From an uncultured Armatimonadota bacterium (GTDB taxonomy: Bacteria > Armatimonadota > Armatimonadia > Armatimonadales > Armatimonadaceae): DNA of 6,072 nt. The notes beneath the pieces were generated by a model. It was not told where the DNA came from. It did not search any database and saw only the letters and a program-made list of their open reading frames with translations. Both the position numbers and the translations under genes were made by a program. Positions within the stretch are counted from its first letter, which is position 1. Each line of letters starts with the position of its first letter. The DNA is taken from NCBI GenBank assembly GCA_903924445.1, contig CAIYBQ010000172.1, positions 1 to 6,072 of the forward strand. Reading direction: 5' to 3'. This document shows, piece after piece, positions 1 to 5,806 of this stretch.

Positions 1-39
1 AACGAGATAGTACACATCGATTATGTTCATGGTAGATAG
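1..39 (+). CDS. Possible C-terminal end of an upstream gene (partial)
   Basis: Frame 1 is open from the left edge of the window and reads NEIVHIDYVHGR before a TAG at 37-39. The stop lies only a few bases before the start of the next gene and overlaps its ribosome binding site, which is the usual arrangement of adjacent genes in an operon. Twelve residues are too few to recognise a family. Frame 3 is also open as far as a TAG at 33-35, but its codons look less gene-like. The call rests on position alone and is weak. Confidence 0.3.
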   Translation, partial: NEIVHIDYVHGR

Positions 40-44
40 AAGGA
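38..44 (+). promoter_or_regulatory. Shine-Dalgarno AGAAGGA that favours a GTG start at 51
   Basis: AGAAGGA directly abuts the ATG at 45, leaving no spacer, but lies 6 bases before an in-frame GTG at 51. By spacing, the GTG is the better start, which would remove the first two residues of the beta-propeller protein. Confidence 0.5.
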
Positions 45-1145
45 ATGCAGGTGACGCAAGAAACCAAGTGGAAACGCGATCAAAGCGGCAAGTGGGCGCG
101 TGTTGAGACATCCGCAAAACCCATCGTTGCGGCACCAATTCCTCCGAGTCGCCCTGATCCCGTCCCGACGGTAACGTTTCGTACCCGCACTGGGAAACCA
201 ATCACAAGCATTGCAGCAATGGCAAAGCTTGCTGTCGTCGCCAGTGCTAACACGATTGGTATCCATAGGGGGCCCGATTCCCGGCCCCTGTTAGTTTCAG
301 CATCATCAACCATTTCTGGACTAACGCTAACACAAACGGGCATTCTGGCATCCTTGAAGGATGGTCATCTGTGCGAACATGACATCACTACAGGGAGAAT
401 CCGCCTCACATCGCCAGATCTTGGCGGTACACCGGCGGGTCCGGCGCTTGCTGCTCAGGATGGTTTTGTTGTCACACTGGAATCCGGGTCCATCATTGCT
501 GTTTCTGGCAAGCTCGCCCCGAAGTGGCGCTTTACGCCTCCATCCGGAACATTTGGCTTCCAGCCCGCCGCAAGTGTTGGCCGCGGCATCTATGTTCCTG
601 GTGAATCAACGCTTTTTCGCTTGGATGCATTATCAGGATTGGTGAACTGGAGTACCGATATCGGTGACCGAGGCTGCATCACGCCTTCCGTTGTCGCCGG
701 GCTTACAATTACAGCTTCGACGGGCGGTGGAATCCGTTGCCTAGATGCCACAACCGGAAAGCCGCGCTGGCGTATCGGCCCTGATGTCACTGGCAGCACT
801 ACATGGACAGGTATCGCATCCGCTGGATTACGGATGATCGCTGGGACGCAACAGGGGGATGTCGTTTGCATCCATCGGGAAACGGGACGCCTTGAGTGGG
901 TTAGGACAGGGCTTGGGCGGGTGATGTTTCCTCCAGCAGGTGACGTAAAGCACGGATGTGCCGTAGTATTTGTGCAGGATACGGATGCCGGCATACCGGC
1001 GGAAGTACTTGGCCTCGACCTGCGCAGTGGCAGGACGATGTGGCGAGCCCGAGTTGGAAATCTGGATGCTGCGCCGGTCCTGACGGGCGACCGGCTTTGG
1101 ATAGCATCTACTACAGGAACACTATATGCCTTCGATTATGGATAA
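45..1145 (+). CDS. PQQ/WD40-like beta-propeller repeat protein
   Basis: This 366-residue protein belongs to the pyrrolo-quinoline-quinone-like (BamB-like) beta-propeller group. The repeat signature, an Asp and a Thr/Ser-Gly turn followed by Trp, recurs at about residues 111-121 (HDITTG), 193-202 (LDALSGLVNW), 233-242 (LDATTGKPRW), 276-285 (IHRETGRLEW) and 324-333 (LDLRSGRTMW), and the protein ends in a closing strand LYAFDYG. Residues 1-45 are not propeller: a basic, Trp-containing start is followed by a proline-rich linker (about 26-42). I see no signal peptide, lipobox or membrane segment, so a cytoplasmic location is suggested, although many relatives are exported. Such propellers are scaffolds, and neither substrate nor cofactor binding can be read from the sequence. 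The start is ATG 45 or, from ribosome-site spacing, GTG 51. The 3' end overlaps the next gene by 20 bases, so the two are probably translated together. The fold call is firm; the function is unknown. Confidence 0.8.
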   Translation: MQVTQETKWKRDQSGKWARVETSAKPIVAAPIPPSRPDPVPTVTFRTRTGKPITSIAAMAKLAVVASANTIGIHRGPDSRPLLVSASSTISGLTLTQTGILASLKDGHLCEHDITTGRIRLTSPDLGGTPAGPALAAQDGFVVTLESGSIIAVSGKLAPKWRFTPPSGTFGFQPAASVGRGIYVPGESTLFRLDALSGLVNWSTDIGDRGCITPSVVAGLTITASTGGGIRCLDATTGKPRWRIGPDVTGSTTWTGIASAGLRMIAGTQQGDVVCIHRETGRLEWVRTGLGRVMFPPAGDVKHGCAVVFVQDTDAGIPAEVLGLDLRSGRTMWRARVGNLDAAPVLTGDRLWIASTTGTLYAFDYG

Positions 1146-1911
1146 AATGGGCTGCCAGGCCTATACCTTCAATCAATTCCCTGTTTTTGAAGCGATTGAG
1201 CTCTGTGCAAAGAGTGGCGCCAAGGTCATCGAGTTCTATCCAGGCCAACGCCTCGGTGGAAACCTCCAAGGCGCGCTGGATCAAAATTCACCAAAGAGTG
1301 TGATTAAGGCTGTTCAGGATGCCTGTTCGGCGAACGGTGTCCGCCCGGTCGCATTCGGCGTTGCTGGCCTCGGACAGAACGAAGCAGAGAACCGCAAGCT
1401 CTTCGAGTTTGTCAAGGCACTTGGCGCTGAGACAATCACCACTGAACCAGATGCGACAGCAATGGACCTGATCGAAAAGCTGGCTGTCGAATACACCATC
1501 AAGGTTGCAATTCACAACCACCCAGGAAGCCCAGCCAATCCAAACTACAAGTACTGGGATCCAAAATACGTCTTGTCGTTGGTTCAGGGACGAAGCCCAC
1601 TCCTCGGTGCGTGTGCTGACACCGGCCACTGGGTCCGCAGCAATATCAAACCTGTTGATGCGATGCGTATCTTGAAGGGGCGTCTGCTTGGAAGCCACCT
1701 GAAGGACTTGAACAAATTTGGACCTGGCGCAACGGATGTTCCATATGGAAATGGTGTTTCCGATATCGCTGCCATCCTCGATGAATTCGCTAAGCAAAAG
1801 TTCACCGGTCATTTCTCCGTTGAGTATGAAATCAATGGTCGTGGACCTGTAGAAGCAGTCGGACAGTGCATCGGCTATGCACGGGGATACTGCGCTGGAC
1901 GCAAAATCTAA
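1126..1911 (+). CDS. Xylose-isomerase-like TIM-barrel protein (sugar phosphate isomerase/epimerase family)
   Basis: The 261-residue protein has the AP-endonuclease-2/xylose-isomerase-like TIM-barrel pattern. Candidate metal and catalytic residues sit at strand ends in the expected order: E107 (TTEPD), H130/H132 (AIHNHPG), D165 and H168 (ADTGHW), H191 (SHLKDL) and E233/E235 (FSVEYE). Family members isomerise or epimerise sugars, inosoles or hydroxypyruvate using a divalent metal; the substrate here cannot be told. No signal peptide is visible, unlike the Tat-exported relatives common in some phyla. ATG 1126 is chosen because AGGA at 1115-1118 lies 7 bases upstream. In-frame ATGs at 1138 and 1147 are possible but have no ribosome site. 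The gene starts inside the end of the propeller gene, which implies translational coupling and perhaps a shared pathway. A perfect hairpin follows the stop. The family call is good; the exact reaction is open. Confidence 0.85.
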   Translation: MPSIMDKMGCQAYTFNQFPVFEAIELCAKSGAKVIEFYPGQRLGGNLQGALDQNSPKSVIKAVQDACSANGVRPVAFGVAGLGQNEAENRKLFEFVKALGAETITTEPDATAMDLIEKLAVEYTIKVAIHNHPGSPANPNYKYWDPKYVLSLVQGRSPLLGACADTGHWVRSNIKPVDAMRILKGRLLGSHLKDLNKFGPGATDVPYGNGVSDIAAILDEFAKQKFTGHFSVEYEINGRGPVEAVGQCIGYARGYCAGRKI

Positions 1912-1936
1912 ACGGATTGGTACTGTTTAGTAACAT

Positions 1937-1963
1937 CACCCGGCGGATTACCGCCGGGTGTTT
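1937..1963 (+). terminator. Hairpin terminator after the TIM-barrel gene
   Basis: CACCCGGCGG (1937-1946) and CCGCCGGGTG (1951-1960) form a perfect 10-bp stem around an ATTA loop, 26 bases after the stop codon. Only three T residues follow (1961-1963), so it may be a weak or factor-assisted terminator, but its position between two transcription units fits termination. Confidence 0.75.
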
Positions 1964-1989
1964 GCATGTTGGCATCAAATCAGGATAAT
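1961..1989 (+). promoter_or_regulatory. Predicted sigma70-type promoter for gap
   Basis: TTTGCA (1961-1966, 4 of 6 matches to TTGACA) and GATAAT (1984-1989, 5 of 6 to TATAAT) are separated by exactly 17 bases. The start of transcription would be near 1996, giving a leader of about 64 nt before gap. The -35 hexamer reuses the T-tract of the preceding hairpin. Confidence 0.6.
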
Positions 1990-2042
1990 CTTTCCTTCGG
2001 TAGCGGACTGGCCGATGTTGTCCCGGAGGCGCCTGATCAACT

Positions 2043-2053
2043 AAGGAATAGGA
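2043..2053 (+). promoter_or_regulatory. Doubled Shine-Dalgarno site of gap
   Basis: Two purine motifs, AAGGA (2043-2047) and AGGA (2050-2053), precede ATG 2061 by 13 and 7 bases. The second has ideal spacing and fixes the gap start. Confidence 0.6.
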
Positions 2054-2060
2054 AATTACA

Positions 2061-3077
2061 ATGCCGGTACGTGTTGGTATCAACGGTTTTGGGCGGATTG
2101 GCCGCCTTAGCTTTAGGGCAATTGTTAACAAGTATGGTCTCGATGGCGATGTGCAAGTCGTCGCTCTCAATGACCTCACGGATGCTGCAACCAATGCGCA
2201 TTTGCTGAAGTACGACTCGAACTACGGTCCATTCGATGGCACAGTCGAAGCTGATGGCAACGACCTCGTTGTCAATGGCAAAAAGATTCGTGTCTTTGCT
2301 GAGAAGGATCCAGCTGCGATTCCTTGGGGCTCTGAGGATGTCGATATCGTTGTCGAATCGACAGGCTTCTTCACCGATGCAACCAAGGCTGTTGCGCATC
2401 GGCGTGATTCCGTCAAGAAGGTCGTTATCTCGGCTCCTGCCAAGAACGAAGATCTTACGATTGTTCTGGGTGTGAACGATGATGTCTACGACCCTGCAGT
2501 GCATCATGTCATCTCGAATGCAAGCTGTACGACCAATGGTTTGGCACCAGTCGCAAAGGTTCTCCACGAAAACTGGGGCATCGAAAGCGGACTGTTGACA
2601 ACCGTGCATGCCTACACAAACTCGCAGCGCACAGTTGACACGGCAACCAAGGATCTCCGTGATGCGCGTGCAGCAGCGATGAACATCGTTCCTGCTGCAA
2701 CCGGTGCAGCGCGTGCTGTTGGACTCGTGATTCCTGCCCTCAAGGGTAAGTTCACCGGTATGGCATTCCGCGTACCAACCCCAACCGTGTCGGTGGTTGA
2801 CTTCACAGCAATGCTTGAAAATGAAGCATCCGTTGCCGAAATCAACGCTGCGATGAAGGCTGCTGCCGAAGGTCCTCTCAAGGGCATTCTTCGCTACACG
2901 GAAGAGCCACTCGTTTCCACGGACCTCCGTGGTGATGAGCATAGCTCGATCTTCAGTGCAATCGACACCATCACACTTGGCAAGCATGTCAAGGTTGTCA
3001 GCTGGTATGACAACGAGTGGGGCTATTCCAACCGTATTGCAGACCTCTTGAAGTTCCTTGCTGACAAAGGCTTCTAA
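2061..3077 (+). CDS. gap: Glyceraldehyde-3-phosphate dehydrogenase, type I
   Basis: This cytosolic enzyme converts glyceraldehyde-3-phosphate, phosphate and NAD(P)+ to 1,3-bisphosphoglycerate. Its 338 residues match the usual length. Visible are the Rossmann motif INGFGRIGR (7-15), N37-D38 at the end of the second strand, the catalytic SCTTN with C156, H183 in TVHAYT, the S-loop (about 187-210), R237 in FRVPTP, and the C-terminal SWYDNEWGYSNR. D38 is the NAD-type residue. The S-loop, however, has T194-A195 where NAD-specific Bacillus enzymes have Leu-Pro, so cofactor choice may be relaxed. The residue four after the catalytic Cys, commonly a second Cys, is G160. The gene has its own promoter, a leader, two ribosome motifs and a strong terminator, so it appears to be transcribed mainly alone, although pgk and tpiA lie just downstream. 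Identity is essentially certain; the cofactor is inference. Confidence 0.98.
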   Translation: MPVRVGINGFGRIGRLSFRAIVNKYGLDGDVQVVALNDLTDAATNAHLLKYDSNYGPFDGTVEADGNDLVVNGKKIRVFAEKDPAAIPWGSEDVDIVVESTGFFTDATKAVAHRRDSVKKVVISAPAKNEDLTIVLGVNDDVYDPAVHHVISNASCTTNGLAPVAKVLHENWGIESGLLTTVHAYTNSQRTVDTATKDLRDARAAAMNIVPAATGAARAVGLVIPALKGKFTGMAFRVPTPTVSVVDFTAMLENEASVAEINAAMKAAAEGPLKGILRYTEEPLVSTDLRGDEHSSIFSAIDTITLGKHVKVVSWYDNEWGYSNRIADLLKFLADKGF

Positions 3078-3090
3078 GTCAAACTGACAC

Positions 3091-3133
3091 AGCCCCCTTC
3101 GTCCACGTCAGGGCGAGGGGGGCTTTTTTGTTT
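3091..3133 (+). terminator. Strong intrinsic terminator of gap
   Basis: AGCCCCCTTCGTCC (3091-3104) pairs with GGGCGAGGGGGGCT (3111-3124) as a 14-bp stem with two G-T wobbles around a 6-base loop. It is followed by TTTTTTGTTT (3124-3133). It begins 14 bases after the gap stop codon. Confidence 0.93.
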
Positions 3134-3146
3134 GGGAGAACACAAC

Positions 3147-3767
3147 ATGGACTGGAACCAGGCTTACCTCGATGCGAACACACCTTGGGACAAAGGTATG
3201 CCAAGTCCCGTCTTAGTTGAACTTCTTGGCGAACTTTCCATTAATGCCAAGATTGTCGTGCCCGGTTGCGGAACCGGTAACGATATCGTCGCACTGCTTG
3301 ATGCAAATCCCACATCTGTTATCGGCATTGACATCGCGCCGGAGGCCATCGCAAGGCTCCGTAAACGCTTCGATGGCAACCCCGTCGTTCATCCAGTTCT
3401 TGGCGACTTTGTACTGCATGCTAAAGAGCATCCAGCATCGGCGGATGTCGTGATCGAGCACACCTGTTTTTGCGCTATTCCCGTTGCGATGCGCAGTGCA
3501 TACGCATCAGCGTGTTCTCAAATCCTTCGCCCGGGTGGCAAAGTGATGGGCGTGTTTTATTGGATGCCACGTGACACGGATGACATCACAATCGGACCAC
3601 CCTTTCAGACATCGGAGGCTGAGTTACACGAGCTTTTTGGCCCTGATTTTGATCTTCACATCAGCGTGGCAAGCGTTGGATTCCCCGATAGGGTTGGGCG
3701 TGAGTTGCGCGTTGTTATGACCAGACGGCCGATTGTAAACGACGAGCGGACCCAAGGGTCGGTATAA
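3147..3767 (+). CDS. TPMT-family SAM-dependent methyltransferase
   Basis: From ATG 3147 the protein has 206 residues, normal for bacterial thiopurine/thiol methyltransferase relatives. The family's N-terminal signature is present (W3, Y7, then TPWDKGMPSP at 12-21). SAM motif I is VVPGCGTGND (37-46), D62 in GIDIAP should bind the SAM ribose, D87 in LGDF follows, and EHTCFCAIP (104-112) matches the family's motif after strand 4. Relatives methylate thiols, thiocyanate, halides, or selenium and tellurium species; the acceptor here is unknown. The start is set by GGAG at 3135-3138, 8 bases upstream; an upstream in-frame TTG at 3132 lies inside the terminator's T-tract and is rejected. The gene sits directly behind the gap terminator with no clear promoter, and its stop codon lies inside the pgk -10 box. 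It interrupts an otherwise glycolytic gene series, which suggests insertion or a minor read-through gene. Confidence 0.88.
   Translation: MDWNQAYLDANTPWDKGMPSPVLVELLGELSINAKIVVPGCGTGNDIVALLDANPTSVIGIDIAPEAIARLRKRFDGNPVVHPVLGDFVLHAKEHPASADVVIEHTCFCAIPVAMRSAYASACSQILRPGGKVMGVFYWMPRDTDDITIGPPFQTSEAELHELFGPDFDLHISVASVGFPDRVGRELRVVMTRRPIVNDERTQGSV
3749..3760 (+). promoter_or_regulatory. Dyad GACCC-AA-GGGTC next to the pgk -10 box; possible operator
   Basis: Perfect 5-bp half-sites around an AA centre end two bases before TATAAT. The dyad lies in codons near the methyltransferase C-terminus. Its place in the promoter spacer suits a regulator site, but a 5-bp dyad can arise by chance. Confidence 0.3.
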
Positions 3768-3776
3768 TGCGCCGAC
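3763..3776 (+). promoter_or_regulatory. Predicted leaderless promoter of pgk (TATAAT)
   Basis: A perfect TATAAT (3763-3768) ends 8 bases before the pgk ATG at 3777, so transcription would start at or within a base or two of the start codon. No Shine-Dalgarno motif precedes the ATG. I find no -35 hexamer at 16-19 bases; the nearest candidate, TTGTAA (3733-3738), is 24 bases away. The box contains the TAA stop of the methyltransferase. Confidence 0.6.
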
Positions 3777-4973
3777 ATGAGTAAGCAAACAATCCAAGAT
3801 ATCGATGTTCAAGGCAAGCGCGTACTGGTACGTGTTGACTTTAATGTGCCGCAAGAAGATGATGGAACCATCACCGATGACCGTCGTATCGCCGCGGCTA
3901 TTCCGACGTTGAAGGCACTCCTCGATGGTGGTGCACACCTGGTTGTCATGAGCCACCTTGGTCGCCCAAAGGGTAAGATTTCCGCTGAATTCTCTCTTGC
4001 ACCTGTTGCTGAGCGTCTTCAAACGTTGATCGGCACCGATGTCCACCTCGCGACGGCAACCGAAGCAGATCCTCTTGGCATCACAACTGTTTCCCCATCT
4101 GATGCGTACATTTCGCTCCTCGAAAACACACGCTTTACGGCGGCCGAGGAAGCAAACGATGCTGACCTGTCAGCACAGCTTGCATCACTCGCTGATGTCT
4201 ATGTCAACGATGCGTTTGGTGCAGCACACCGCGCACATGCATCCACAGAAGGCGTTGCCACCGTCCTTCGCTCACAAGGCAAGCCCTGTGTTGCAGGTCT
4301 CCTCATGGATAAGGAAATCGCGTACCTCGGCGGTGCGCTTAAAACACCTGCACGGCCATTTGTCGCCATTCTTGGTGGAGCCAAAGTCAAAGACAAAATC
4401 AAGGTCATCGATGCGCTCCTCCCAAAGGTAGACTCGCTGATTGTTGGTGGCGGGATGTCGTACACATTCAACAAAGCCGCTGGTCGTGAAATCGGCAAGT
4501 CGCTCCTTGACAGTGATTCGCTCCCATACTGTGCCAGCCTCCTCGGAAACGAGAAGTTGGTGCTTCCTGTTGATGTTGTGGTTGCCGGTGCATTCAGCAA
4601 CGATGCGCCAAGCACCATCGTTCCAAACACCGCAATGCCAGCGGATCAGGAAGGTCTTGACATCGGCCCTGAGACGATCGAGAAGTTTGCTGCGGTCATT
4701 CGTGGTGCAAAAACTGTCATCTGGAATGGCCCCATGGGCGTCTTTGAAATGCCTAACTTTGCCAAGGGCACAAAAGCGATTGCAGATGCCATGGCGGATG
4801 CAACAGCAGCAGGGGCAATCACGATTGTTGGTGGCGGTGACTCTGCTGCTGCAGTGGAACTGCTCGGCTATGCAGATCGCATGAGCCACATTTCGACGGG
4901 TGGAGGCGCGAGCCTTGAGTTTCTCGAAGGCCGTGTTCTTCCTGGACTCGCCGCGCTGGATAACAAGGAATAA
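3777..4973 (+). CDS. pgk: Phosphoglycerate kinase
   Basis: Pgk transfers a phosphate between 1,3-bisphosphoglycerate and ADP in the cytosol, next to GAPDH in glycolysis. The 398 residues are full length. The N-domain substrate residues are intact: RVDFNVP (19-25), R36 in DDRRI, SHLGRPKG (59-66), R119 in LLENTRF and R152 in AAHRAHAS. The C-domain nucleotide motifs are present: ILGGAKVKDKI (198-208), GGGMSYTF (224-231), WNGPMGVFE (316-324), GGGDSAAAV (352-360) and HISTGGGASLEFLEG (371-385). LLENTRF has Thr where Leu or Val is more usual; this looks tolerable. No ribosome binding site precedes ATG 3777, and a perfect TATAAT lies 8 bases upstream, so leaderless translation is likely. The stop is 14 bases before tpiA, which indicates co-transcription. 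Codon use resembles gap and tpiA, as expected for high expression. Confidence 0.98.
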   Translation: MSKQTIQDIDVQGKRVLVRVDFNVPQEDDGTITDDRRIAAAIPTLKALLDGGAHLVVMSHLGRPKGKISAEFSLAPVAERLQTLIGTDVHLATATEADPLGITTVSPSDAYISLLENTRFTAAEEANDADLSAQLASLADVYVNDAFGAAHRAHASTEGVATVLRSQGKPCVAGLLMDKEIAYLGGALKTPARPFVAILGGAKVKDKIKVIDALLPKVDSLIVGGGMSYTFNKAAGREIGKSLLDSDSLPYCASLLGNEKLVLPVDVVVAGAFSNDAPSTIVPNTAMPADQEGLDIGPETIEKFAAVIRGAKTVIWNGPMGVFEMPNFAKGTKAIADAMADATAAGAITIVGGGDSAAAVELLGYADRMSHISTGGGASLEFLEGRVLPGLAALDNKE

Positions 4974-4974
4974 C

Positions 4975-4978
4975 GGAG
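4975..4978 (+). promoter_or_regulatory. Shine-Dalgarno GGAG of tpiA
   Basis: GGAG just after the pgk stop lies 9 bases before ATG 4988. It contrasts with pgk, which has no such site, and supports normal ribosome loading inside the operon. Confidence 0.55.
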
Positions 4979-4987
4979 AACCTTTCC

Positions 4988-5794
4988 ATGTCACGAAGAC
5001 CAATACTTGCCGGTAACTGGAAGCTCAACAAGGGCACACCGGATGAAGCAGCAACGCTTGCTGCGGAAGTCGTAGCAGCCGTCGCTGGTACAACACACGC
5101 AGATGTCGTCCTCTGCGTCCCGTACACCGTACTCTCAACGGTTGTTGCTACAACCGATGATTCTGTGGTCGCAGTCGGTGCTCAGGATGCTTTCTGGAAA
5201 GAGAGTGGAGCCTACACCGGTCAGGTTTCTCCGGGGATGCTCAAAGCCGTTGGCGTTCACTACGTAATCCTTGGCCACTCGGAAACCCGGGGACGCTACG
5301 GTGTTGCTGAGCCTGATTTCACCGATGTTGTTCTGGCACACTTTGGCGAATCTGATGAGACCGTAAATCGAAAGACTAAAGCCGTCCTTGCACAAGGGCT
5401 AGTTCCGATTGTCTGTATCGGTGAAACCCTCTCTGAGCGTGAACAAGGCATCACGGATTCCGTCATAGACACACAGGTGCGTGGAGCTCTCGTGGGCATC
5501 GATGCAGATGCGGTTTCCGGTCTTGTGCTTGCCTATGAGCCTGTTTGGGCCATTGGTACGGGTAAGACCTGTGATGCGGCAGAAGCTGACCGTGTTTGTG
5601 GTGTCGTTCGTGCGGCTGTTGCGGCATTTGCCGGCGATGATGCTGCAACTGCCGTACGCATCCAATACGGCGGCTCCATGAAGCCTGACAATGCTGCAGA
5701 GCTTTTGGGGATGCCGAACATCGATGGTGGCCTTATCGGCGGTGCAAGCCTCAAGGCCGGAGATTTCGCTGCTATTGTCGCTGCGGCCAAATAA
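4988..5794 (+). CDS. tpiA: Triosephosphate isomerase with an insertion
   Basis: TpiA interconverts dihydroxyacetone phosphate and glyceraldehyde-3-phosphate in the cytosol. The catalytic set is complete: N10 and K12 (GNWKLNK), H97 in ILGHSE, E184 in AYEPVWAIGTG with the flexible loop 6 (185-194), YGGS (227-230) for the phosphate, and IGGASL (250-255). The protein has 268 residues against about 250 usually. The excess lies after the catalytic His: the common GHSERR-x-x-FGE is here GHSETR, then 17 residues (102-118, including EPDFTDVV), then FGESDETVN. That is roughly 15 extra residues near the start of helix 4, and the conserved Arg after Glu is T100. The remaining motifs argue for an active enzyme. 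It lies between pgk and the Hfq-like gene with gaps of 14 and 12 bases. Identity is certain; the insertion's role is unknown. Confidence 0.97.
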   Translation: MSRRPILAGNWKLNKGTPDEAATLAAEVVAAVAGTTHADVVLCVPYTVLSTVVATTDDSVVAVGAQDAFWKESGAYTGQVSPGMLKAVGVHYVILGHSETRGRYGVAEPDFTDVVLAHFGESDETVNRKTKAVLAQGLVPIVCIGETLSEREQGITDSVIDTQVRGALVGIDADAVSGLVLAYEPVWAIGTGKTCDAAEADRVCGVVRAAVAAFAGDDAATAVRIQYGGSMKPDNAAELLGMPNIDGGLIGGASLKAGDFAAIVAAAK

Positions 5795-5806
5795 AGGATT
5801 ACGAAT

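Noticed and set aside
1126..1149. ATG 1138 or ATG 1147 as start of the TIM-barrel gene, giving little or no overlap
   Set aside because: Neither has a ribosome site at proper distance, whereas ATG 1126 has AGGA 7 bases upstream; translation re-initiation at 1147 is still conceivable.
1997..2042. Possible riboswitch or structured leader before gap
   Set aside because: Only short palindromes (GGCGCC, TGATCA) are seen in about 46 bases; there is no stable nested stem or known aptamer pattern.
2661..2663. Asp201 in the GAPDH S-loop (DLRDAR rather than DLRRAR), at first read as loss of a phosphate-binding Arg
   Set aside because: The preceding R200 aligns with the phosphate-site Arg, and eukaryotic GAPDHs carry Asp at the same following position (WRDGR), so function should be kept.
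2037..2987. A long open frame on the - strand covering nearly all of gap (316 codons)
   Set aside because: It is the mirror of gap's biased codon use. Its translation is rich in Cys, His and Arg with no recognisable domain, while the + strand encodes an unmistakable GAPDH.
3132..3146. TTG at 3132 as start of the methyltransferase, adding five residues
   Set aside because: It falls inside the terminator's T-tract and lacks a ribosome site, while ATG 3147 has GGAG 8 bases upstream and begins close to the family's Trp-Tyr signature.
4125..4136. LLENTRF in Pgk instead of the usual LLENLRF or LLENVRF
   Set aside because: The substrate-binding Arg119 is intact, and the Thr position appears variable; there is no reason to suspect loss of activity.
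4272..5003. A 243-codon open frame on the - strand over the end of pgk and start of tpiA
   Set aside because: It lies opposite conserved pgk coding sequence, has no family motif, and runs across the pgk-tpiA junction as a codon-bias shadow would.
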